A DNA stretch of 64,000 nt. Origin: Treponema sp. (GTDB lineage Bacteria > Spirochaetota > Spirochaetia > Treponematales > Treponemataceae). Both the position numbers and the translations under genes were made by a program. Location of the stretch: contig JAFZLA010000010.1 of assembly GCA_017551705.1 (NCBI GenBank), positions 88,346-152,345 on the forward strand. Direction: 5' to 3'. Below, piece after piece: positions 50,744 through 57,008 of the stretch (position 1 is its first letter; every line of letters starts with the position of its first letter). The notes under the pieces were generated by a model that searched no databases, was not told the DNA's origin, and saw nothing but the letters and a program-made list of their open reading frames with translations.

Positions 50744-51541
50744 TTAACGGGCGCGCGCGGCGACACGGTTCCACAGAGTTGACATCATTTGGTCTTCGCT
50801 CTGGATTGTCTTTTGGTTGGCCTCGTAGGCGCGGTTGACTTCTATCATTCTGACCATCTCGTTTACAACGTTGACGTTGGAGCTTTCGACAAAGTTCTGG
50901 ATGAACTGCGGCCTCTCCTCTCCTTCGGCGATGTGAGCCGGGCCTGAGATTTCGTTTTCCATGTAGAAAGAGTTTCCGGCCTTCTTGAGGTAGCGCTCGT
51001 TGTCAAAGCGGACTGCCAAAAAGCGGTCCACGACTTGGTTGTCCTTTGTTACGATCATTCCGTCTTCGTTGACCTTGAACTGGTCGTCTTCCAAACGGAT
51101 GATTCCGTTCTCTCCCAAGACAGGATAGCCGTCCTTTGTCTCAAGGATGCCTTCTTTTCCGATGTAAAAGTTTCCGTTGCGGGTGTAGCGGTTTCCTACA
51201 GGAGTCTGGATTACAAAAAAACCTTTTCCGTGAAGGGCAAAGTCGGTGGCTTGGTCTGTGTTTTTGAGGGAACCTTCGGCAAAGTCGGTGTAGTTTTCGT
51301 TGGTTTCTACGCCAAGGCCCAATTTTCCGATGATGGGAGCGGCGTCGGCGCTTCCTTCGGGAATGGTGTAAACGCCGTCAAAGTCCTCGCGGCGCAACAA
51401 AAGCTCGCTAAAAGACTTAGAAACAGTTACGTCGCGCTTAAAGCCCGCCGTGTCAACGTTGGCCAAATTGTTGGAAATGGCGTCCAACCTGTTTTGCTGG
51501 GCGGTCATTCCGCTGGCTCCTGTATACCATCCACGAATCAT
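50744..51541 (-). CDS. flgF: Flagellar proximal rod protein FlgF
   Basis: 265 residues; N-terminal MIRGWYTGASGMTAQQNRLDAISNNLANVDTAGFKRD and C-terminal SSNVNVVNEMVRMIEVNRAYEANQK match flagellar basal-body rod proteins. The shorter, more diverged central region (HGKGFFVIQTPVGNRYTRNG) and its position before flgG identify it as FlgF rather than a second FlgG. It is the first gene of the unit driven by the SigD-type promoter at 51576-51602. Ribosome binding site AGAGG is about 9 nt upstream. Confidence 0.92.
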   Translation of the reverse strand: MIRGWYTGASGMTAQQNRLDAISNNLANVDTAGFKRDVTVSKSFSELLLRREDFDGVYTIPEGSADAAPIIGKLGLGVETNENYTDFAEGSLKNTDQATDFALHGKGFFVIQTPVGNRYTRNGNFYIGKEGILETKDGYPVLGENGIIRLEDDQFKVNEDGMIVTKDNQVVDRFLAVRFDNERYLKKAGNSFYMENEISGPAHIAEGEERPQFIQNFVESSNVNVVNEMVRMIEVNRAYEANQKTIQSEDQMMSTLWNRVAARAR

Positions 51542-51575
51542 TTTGACATCCTCTTATAAAAAATCTTATACTTTA

Positions 51576-51602
51576 TTATCGGAAATTGTCCGCTCGTCTT
51601 TA
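51576..51602 (-). promoter_or_regulatory. SigD/FliA-type (sigma-28) promoter of the flgF operon
   Basis: On the minus strand TAAA (51602-51599), exactly 15 nt, then TCCGATAA (51583-51576), matching the flagellar sigma consensus TAAA-N15-GCCGATAA in all but one base. The -35 TAAA lies inside repeat copy D. The leader to the flgF ATG is about 28 nt. Confidence 0.75.
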
Positions 51603-51658
51603 GAATAGAAAGATAAAAATTGATATTTCGAGCGGGGTCACCGCGTCCTGCGGACGCT
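51590..51658 (-). repeat. 69-bp dispersed element, copy D
   Basis: Read on the minus strand it begins AGCGTCCG and ends GACGAGCGG, with both pairings conserved. It lies between the tRNA-Lys terminator and flgF, and positions 57-60 provide the TAAA of the SigD-type promoter. Confidence 0.88.
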
Positions 51659-51670
51659 GCGCAAGGGCAT

Positions 51671-51704
51671 AAAAAAAGGCTTTCTTCATATAGAAGAAAG
51701 CCTT
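51671..51704 (-). terminator. Terminator of tRNA-Lys
   Basis: A 12-bp perfect stem (51676-51687 with 51693-51704, AAGGCTTTCTTC paired with GAAGAAAGCCTT) and a run of T on the minus strand, starting 2 nt after the tRNA. Confidence 0.9.
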
Positions 51705-51705
51705 G

Positions 51706-51778
51706 TGAGCTATACTGGATTCGAACCAGTGACCCACGCCTTAAAAGGGCGTTGCTCTACCTGCTGAGCTAATAGCCC
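51706..51778 (-). tRNA. tRNA-Lys (anticodon TTT)
   Basis: A 73-nt cloverleaf on the minus strand: acceptor GGGCTAT/ATAGCTC, D arm with AGCTCAGCAGGTAGAGCA, anticodon loop CTTTTAA (UUU), T arm CTGG-TTCGAAT-CCAG, discriminator A, CCA not encoded. It has its own promoter and terminator. tRNA-Lys(UUU) carries t6A37 and is a classic substrate of MtaB, whose gene lies just upstream on the same strand. Confidence 0.97.
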
Positions 51779-51803
51779 ATCCGCCTGTTAAAAGCGTATA
51801 TCG

Positions 51804-51833
51804 ATACTATCATATTTTGGCAAAATGTGTCAA
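51804..51833 (-). promoter_or_regulatory. Sigma-70 promoter of tRNA-Lys
   Basis: On the minus strand perfect TTGACA (51833-51828), 18-nt spacer, TAGTAT (51809-51804), about 19 nt before the mature tRNA 5' end. Confidence 0.7.
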
Positions 51834-51936
51834 GTGGCGGCAATAAAATTATTTGCAAGCCCTCAATTTTTTGTTAGCCGCATGAGCGGCAACATTTTTG
51901 CTCGCAAAAGGCTCGCAAAAACAGCCGGACTTTTGT

Positions 51937-53454
51937 TCAACAAAGTTGTGCCGCCGCCTCCCATTCCTGCCCGGCCCTTATGGCCGCTTCGTTGGCGCCG
52001 AGTATTTTGACAAGGATGGGACTGCCTGGCGCGGGCGCGTTTTGGGCGGCGGAGGAATTTGCGTCAAGCAAAATCTCGGCGTGGATAAAGTTGTCGGTGA
52101 CGGCGCGGACAAGAGTTTTTCCTGCGGGAACCGCAAGGCGGCCATGCGCGCTTTCGGCGACGGCCTGGCGGACTGTTCCGGCAAAGGAATTGATGTAGGC
52201 AATTTTGGCTGCGGCCGAATACTCGTTGAGGGCGGCGACGCGCTGGTCCTTTACCCGCTCGGGAATTTTGGGCGTAAAGTTTGCCGCCGCCGTTCCGGGA
52301 CGGGGAGAAAACGGAAATGCGTGAGCGTTGACAAAGCCGGCTTCCTTTAGCAAAAGCAAGGTTTGCTCAAAGTCTTGCTCGGTCTCGCCAGGAAAGCCTG
52401 TTATTATGTCGCAGGCCAAGAAGGGATTTTGTTTTGCTTCTTTAAGGCGGCGGCAGGCTTGCAAGACGGCCCCGCGCTTGTAGGGCCTGTTCATCCGCGC
52501 CAAAACGGCGTCGCTTCCGCTTTGGACAGAAAGGTGAAAGTGCGGCCTTACGCGCGGGTCTTTTATCACATCGCAAAAACGCTCGGTCACAGTTTGCGGG
52601 TATATGCTTGAAAACCTTATGGCGATTCTTTTAGTCTGGGTCAAAATCAATTCCAAAAAGCCCGCGATGTCGATTGGCTGTCCCTTCCACAAACCGTGAT
52701 ACTGGCCGATGTTGACGCCTGTAAGGACCACCTCGCTTTGGCCGGCAGCCTCCAAGGCGGCGACGCGCTCCAAAGCCAGCGCCGCGTCTATCGAAACGGA
52801 TTTTCCGCGGGCAAAGTGTATCGCGCAATAGGAGCAATTGTTGTCGCAGCCGTCCTGGATTTTTATCGCGGCGCGCGAGTGCGCGAAAAAAGTTTTTGGG
52901 TTTAGCGCGAATGGCTCTATGGCAAATTGCGGCGCGGCGCTTTTTGGTCTTCCAAACAGTTTTGTTTGCGGCGCTTCTTGGGCTTGCGATGCGTTTTGTT
53001 CGCGCGGCGCGGCGCTTTTTGGGTTTGCAAAATGTTCCCGCAAGGCCGCCGCAGTTTGGGCCGCGCCTTTAGTTCCAAGCCTTTGCAAAAAACTTGGAAC
53101 GCCCGCAAGCGCGGACTTGGCCTTTCCGGGCAAAACGGCAATCCGCTCGTCCATAGCGGCGATTTGGCTTTGCGAAAGTTCCGCGTAGCAGCCTGTGACA
53201 ATCAAAGCGGCTGCCGGAAACTTTTTTAGCAAAAGATTAATAGTCCGTCTGGCCTTTTGTTCGGCCTTTCCTGTCACCGCGCAAGTGTTCAACACGCAAA
53301 GGCAAGTGGATTTGTCCTCCGCGTCTTTTGCCGCGACGCTTTTCATTTGGACAAGCCAGCCGCTGTCAGAAAAAAATTCGGCCGCCCCTTCCGTTTCGAT
53401 TTGGTTGAGGCGGCAGCCTAGAGTTTCAAAGTGAACTGTTTTGTCCAAGGCCAT
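51937..53454 (-). CDS. mtaB: tRNA t6A37 methylthiotransferase MtaB
   Basis: A 505-residue radical-SAM methylthiotransferase. Cys residues of the N-terminal UPF0004 domain are in LGCRLNQ, NTCAVT and VTGCYAE; the radical-SAM cluster is CDNNCSYC (about residues 199-206). TLGCRLNQ-E and the sequence IDAALALERVAALEAAGQ-EVVLTGVNIG point to MtaB/YqeV rather than MiaB (which has G-Q-C-N-Y-D). It converts t6A37 to ms2t6A37 in tRNAs reading ANN codons, including tRNA-Lys(UUU). A Ser/Gln/Ala-rich insert (about residues 130-175) separates the first two domains. Start overlaps the upstream stop (TAATG). Confidence 0.9.
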   Translation of the reverse strand: MALDKTVHFETLGCRLNQIETEGAAEFFSDSGWLVQMKSVAAKDAEDKSTCLCVLNTCAVTGKAEQKARRTINLLLKKFPAAALIVTGCYAELSQSQIAAMDERIAVLPGKAKSALAGVPSFLQRLGTKGAAQTAAALREHFANPKSAAPREQNASQAQEAPQTKLFGRPKSAAPQFAIEPFALNPKTFFAHSRAAIKIQDGCDNNCSYCAIHFARGKSVSIDAALALERVAALEAAGQSEVVLTGVNIGQYHGLWKGQPIDIAGFLELILTQTKRIAIRFSSIYPQTVTERFCDVIKDPRVRPHFHLSVQSGSDAVLARMNRPYKRGAVLQACRRLKEAKQNPFLACDIITGFPGETEQDFEQTLLLLKEAGFVNAHAFPFSPRPGTAAANFTPKIPERVKDQRVAALNEYSAAAKIAYINSFAGTVRQAVAESAHGRLAVPAGKTLVRAVTDNFIHAEILLDANSSAAQNAPAPGSPILVKILGANEAAIRAGQEWEAAAQLC

Positions 53455-54089
53455 TATCGCAAGTGGGCGGCGACGCGGTCCTTTCCGTTAATCGCGTCGG
53501 TCTTTAGCGGGTCAAGCTTGAGCGCCTCTTCGTAGGCGGCCATCGCTTCGTAGTAGTTTCCGGCCATCTCGCGCGCGTAGCCCAATCTTGTCCACCAATA
53601 ATCGGACAAGGGATTTTTTCGGACGGCGGCGCTCAACGAAATGTCGGCGTGCTGGAATTTAGTCTGTCGTATGTAAATCTCGCCCATGTAGTAGTAAGCC
53701 GTTCCAACGCGGCTCCCTGTTCTGTCGGGAGCGATAGAAAGATATTCCTGAAACTGCTTGAGCGCCTCGGAATTTTTTCCCAAAAAATATTTGGCTTCGC
53801 CCAAAACTTCGATAAGGCGCATGTCGTAGCGGCTTTGCTTGAGTCCGTCATAAGCAACCTGCTCGGCGCGGGCGTACTCGCGGTTTCCTACCAAGGCCCA
53901 GCACATTACGACGTAAGAGTCAACGTGGGTCGGGTCGGCCTTGATTTCTTCGTCGCAAACTTCAATCGCCTCTTTAAAATTTCTGTTGTTGTACAAAACA
54001 AGAGCGTCGCGCTTGCCTTGCGCGAACACAGAAAGGCCCGCAAGCGCCAAAAACAAAATTACCGATACTTTTTTAATATTATGCTTCAT
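53454..54089 (-). CDS. Secreted TPR protein
   Basis: The 211-residue protein has a cleavable signal peptide (about residues 1-23, LAGLSVFAQ) and at least four tetratricopeptide repeats: ALVLYNNRNFKEAIEVCDEE, YVVMCWALVGNREYARAEQ, EAKYFLGKNSEALKQFQEYL and GYAREMAGNYYEAMAAYEEAL. It should be periplasmic and act as a binding scaffold. It overlaps the bactofilin gene by 11 bp at its start and mtaB by 1 bp at its stop. Similar TPR proteins occur at this locus type in other treponemes; role unknown. Confidence 0.82.
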   Translation of the reverse strand: MKHNIKKVSVILFLALAGLSVFAQGKRDALVLYNNRNFKEAIEVCDEEIKADPTHVDSYVVMCWALVGNREYARAEQVAYDGLKQSRYDMRLIEVLGEAKYFLGKNSEALKQFQEYLSIAPDRTGSRVGTAYYYMGEIYIRQTKFQHADISLSAAVRKNPLSDYWWTRLGYAREMAGNYYEAMAAYEEALKLDPLKTDAINGKDRVAAHLR

Positions 54090-54450
54090 TTTCTTTTACC
54101 ATCGCGCAGCGGCCGCTGAATATGCTTCCAGGCTCCAAGACAACTTGGCGCGAGGTGATGTCTCCTGTAATCGAGCCGCTTGAAGTTACAAAGACCAGGT
54201 CGTGGCCGTTGACGTTTCCTTTGACCGTTCCCCTGACCAAAACCCGCTCCGCCGAAATGTTGGCGTTTACGACAGCGCCCTCGTCAACGACCAAATCGCT
54301 CTCGGCCGAAATGGTTCCGTTGACCTTGCCTCTAATCATAAAGGGTTTGGTAAAGTGTATTTTTCCGGTGAACGAAATGTCGCTCGCCATAATCGTGTTA
54401 AAATCCGAATCTTCGTAATCGATTAAATCGCAACCTTTGTTGTCGTACAT
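54079..54450 (-). CDS. Bactofilin
   Basis: The 123-residue protein is a polymer-forming cytoskeletal protein of the bactofilin (DUF583) family: a beta-helix core of hexapeptide-like turns (FTGKIHFTKPFMIRGKVNGTI, DLVVDEGAVVNANISAERVLVRGTVKGNV, GSITGDITSRQVVLEPGSIFSG) with short disordered ends. Bactofilins form nucleotide-free filaments and shape cells; in helical bacteria they help set cell curvature. The gene is predicted to give a leaderless mRNA and heads the bactofilin-TPR-mtaB unit, divergent from the sugar-sensing operon. Confidence 0.92.
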   Translation of the reverse strand: MYDNKGCDLIDYEDSDFNTIMASDISFTGKIHFTKPFMIRGKVNGTISAESDLVVDEGAVVNANISAERVLVRGTVKGNVNGHDLVFVTSSGSITGDITSRQVVLEPGSIFSGRCAMVKENEA

Positions 54451-54458
54451 ATTCCAAT

Positions 54459-54487
54459 ATCTTAACGTTTTTGGGGCAAAAGTTCAA
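54459..54487 (-). promoter_or_regulatory. Promoter of the bactofilin operon, predicted leaderless
   Basis: On the minus strand TTGAAC (54487-54482), 17-nt spacer, TAAGAT (54464-54459), 8 nt before the ATG at 54450. No ribosome binding site. Its -35 lies 13 bp from the divergent -35 at 54501. Confidence 0.55.
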
Positions 54488-54500
54488 GAGCGGAGCGAAT

Positions 54501-54529
54501 TTGCAAAAGCGCCAAAAGTGTGTTACAAT
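54501..54529 (+). promoter_or_regulatory. Sigma-70 promoter of the sugar-sensing operon, predicted leaderless
   Basis: TTGCAA (54501-54506), 17-nt spacer, TACAAT (54524-54529), then 8 nt to the ATG at 54538 with no ribosome binding site. Confidence 0.65.
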
Positions 54530-54537
54530 AGTAATAT

Positions 54538-55521
54538 ATGAAAAAAGTCGGCGCGGACTGGCTCCGTCGGACAATAGAATTCCTCTTGGTGGCGGCAATT
54601 TTGCTTTCGGCGGCGCTTTTGGCCCTTCAATTCATGAAATTTCAGGGGAACGGAGCCGCCCGCGGGTCCGCCCAAAGGGAAAGGCTGCGCAACATTTTGA
54701 TAGTCGGAAAAAGCGACAGGCGGGCCTATTTGGAGCAAGTTTTTTTGGGAGCCAAGAGCCTTGCGAGGGCCAACGACGCCGCGGTCGACTTGTACACGGG
54801 AACCAGCGACACCCAGGAGCTTTCGACGCAGGCGCTTTTAAACTACGCTTCCTACCTTCAGGCCGACGGAATCATCGCCTACATCGAAGGCTCGGACTTG
54901 AACCTTGAGATTCCAAAGAACGCGCAATCAAGGCCCATTCCAATGGTCACAATAGGAAGCTATCTTCCGGACTTGCCCCAGCTTTCCTACATAGGAGCCA
55001 ACTATTCCGAATTGGGAAAAATCACGGGCCGCGAAATAATCGGACTTATCGGAGAAAGCGGAAAGGCAATTTTGCTTGACTCAAGCGGCCAGAACGACGC
55101 CAACTATTCCAACTTGATGGCGGGGCTTTTGGGAGCGCTGTCCCAGCATCCAGAAATTTCGATAAAGACCTTGCAGTTTGAAAGGACCACAAGTTTTTCC
55201 AGAGAGGACAACCTCAGGCAACAGTTGGCAAGCGAGGAAGGCTTGGAGCTGATTGTCTCGCTTACGGAACAGAACACAATCTTGGCCGCGCAAAGCGTAC
55301 GCGACCTTAACCTTTCGGGCAAAGTAAAAATCATTGGCTTTGGCGACAGCGACGACTGCCGCTCCGACTTTGAAAAGAAAATCGTGACTGAATTGATTTC
55401 GGTAAAGACCCAGGACATTGGCCGCAGGGCCATGTCGGAGCTTTTTGAGTATTTGGAAAACGGCTACGCCAACTCTTTTGTTTCGGCCGAAGTCGAAGTC
55501 CTTAAAGGCGGCGGCGAATGA
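54538..55521 (+). CDS. Membrane-anchored periplasmic sugar-binding-like sensor
   Basis: The 327-residue protein has an uncleaved N-terminal membrane helix (about residues 13-32) followed by a type I periplasmic-binding fold related to LacI/RbsB proteins: ILIVGKSDRRAYLEQVFLGAK, ADGIIAYIEG, IPMVTIGSY, IGANYSELGKITGREIIGLI, AILLDSSGQNDANY and VKIIGFGDSDDC. It has no lipobox and no DNA-binding domain. The stop overlaps the histidine kinase start (ATGA). This is the arrangement of binding-protein-plus-LytS kinase sensors such as XylFII-LytS, so it probably presents a sugar signal to the kinase. The ligand is unknown. Confidence 0.8.
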   Translation: MKKVGADWLRRTIEFLLVAAILLSAALLALQFMKFQGNGAARGSAQRERLRNILIVGKSDRRAYLEQVFLGAKSLARANDAAVDLYTGTSDTQELSTQALLNYASYLQADGIIAYIEGSDLNLEIPKNAQSRPIPMVTIGSYLPDLPQLSYIGANYSELGKITGREIIGLIGESGKAILLDSSGQNDANYSNLMAGLLGALSQHPEISIKTLQFERTTSFSREDNLRQQLASEEGLELIVSLTEQNTILAAQSVRDLNLSGKVKIIGFGDSDDCRSDFEKKIVTELISVKTQDIGRRAMSELFEYLENGYANSFVSAEVEVLKGGGE

Positions 55522-57008
55522 AAAACCCTCTAAAAAATTTTGGCATCCGCGCGCAGCTGATGATGGCGGTCTTGGCCAGCTTTTTGCTTTCGCTGACAAT
55601 AATCGTTTGCCTTACCACGCTCTTTTCGCGCGTCCTTAGGCAAACCGGAAACTCATTCCAAACCAACGCGGACCTCAACGCTTTTTTGACCGACATAGAG
55701 AACACCGAAAGCGCGATGGAATCCTACATGCGCTACCGCACTTTTGAAAGCATCGACAAATACTACCACTACGAAGCCGCCGCCGAAAGCAAGGCCGAGC
55801 GCTTTAGGTCGCGTCCGTCCGAGATAGAAGTCGAACAAAAGGAATACGTAATCGGAATGCTCTCCAAATCATTTTTTGACCTAAGCAACAAGGCGATAAG
55901 CGCGCGCCGCGCCAACAATTCCTACGACTCGGACTTGTATTACTACAAAACCTTGGACTGCTACTCTTTTTTGCACGACGAAATCGTAAACCTCAACATG
56001 CTTTTTTTCAACATGAACGCCTCAAGCTACACGCAAAGCAAGGCCGGCGCGCAGCAATTGATTTCAAGGTCCATACTTGCGATCATAATAATCTTTGTTT
56101 GCTCGGCGCTTTTGATTTACATAAACATTGTCGGAATCACCCGTCCCCTCTCGGACATTTCAAACATCGCGCTAAAAGTAGCCGGCCGGGATTTTGACGT
56201 TCCGCTTTTTGAAAGCCAAGAAAAAAACGAAATCGGAAACATTTGCCGCGCCTTTGACTCAATGATAATTTCAATACGGGAATACATCGGCGCGATTTGG
56301 GAAAAGGCGCTAAAGGAAAACGAGCTGCGCGAAAAAGAAATCGAAATGCGCGCGCTGTACACCGACGCCCACCTAAAGGCTTTGCAAGACCAAATCCAGC
56401 CCCACTTTTTGTTCAACACGCTCAACACAGGAGCGCAGCTTGCGATGATAGAGGGCGCGGACAAAACTTGCTACTTTTTGGAACAAGTTGCGGACTTTTT
56501 GCGCTACAACATCCAGCATCCGGGAAGCGACGCTTCGATCGGAGAAGAATTGGGAATGCTGGACAACTACATTTACATAATGAAGACGCGTTTTGGCGAG
56601 CGCTACCAATTCATAAAGGACATAGACCAGTCAACTCTTGGCGTAAAAATTCCAAACACAATTTTGCAGCCCCTTGTCGAAAACTGCATGAAGCACGGCC
56701 TTAAGGACATAACCGAAAACGGAAAAATAACGATAAGCGTAAGGCGGGCGGACAATTCCATTGTAATAGAAATTTCGGACAACGGAAAAGGCTTTGACCA
56801 AGAGGCAAAAGAAAAAATATTGAACCAAGCGGCCGCTGGAAGCGAAGGCGTTTTGATAAGCGACAAGGGCCATGTTTCTAGCGGCTTGATCAACGTAATA
56901 TCTCGCCTGCAAATTTATTTTAAGGACGAAAACATTTTTGACATAACAAGCAATCCCGAAGGCGGAACCACGTTCCGCATAAAGATAAAGGCGGAAAACG
57001 ATGTATAA
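55518..57008 (+). CDS. LytS/YesM-type sensor histidine kinase
   Basis: The 496-residue kinase has two membrane helices (about residues 13-35 and 180-205), an extracytoplasmic all-helical sensor between them, a HAMP linker (about 205-260) and a coiled coil. The His_kinase domain has the phosphorylated H296 in QPHFLFNTLN. The ATPase domain has the N box ENCMKHGL, the G1 box DNGKGF and the G2 region GLINVISRL. This is the family that controls sugar uptake through AraC-type regulators, matching the next gene (8-bp overlap). It likely receives the signal from the preceding anchored binding protein. Confidence 0.93.
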   Translation: MKNPLKNFGIRAQLMMAVLASFLLSLTIIVCLTTLFSRVLRQTGNSFQTNADLNAFLTDIENTESAMESYMRYRTFESIDKYYHYEAAAESKAERFRSRPSEIEVEQKEYVIGMLSKSFFDLSNKAISARRANNSYDSDLYYYKTLDCYSFLHDEIVNLNMLFFNMNASSYTQSKAGAQQLISRSILAIIIIFVCSALLIYINIVGITRPLSDISNIALKVAGRDFDVPLFESQEKNEIGNICRAFDSMIISIREYIGAIWEKALKENELREKEIEMRALYTDAHLKALQDQIQPHFLFNTLNTGAQLAMIEGADKTCYFLEQVADFLRYNIQHPGSDASIGEELGMLDNYIYIMKTRFGERYQFIKDIDQSTLGVKIPNTILQPLVENCMKHGLKDITENGKITISVRRADNSIVIEISDNGKGFDQEAKEKILNQAAAGSEGVLISDKGHVSSGLINVISRLQIYFKDENIFDITSNPEGGTTFRIKIKAENDV

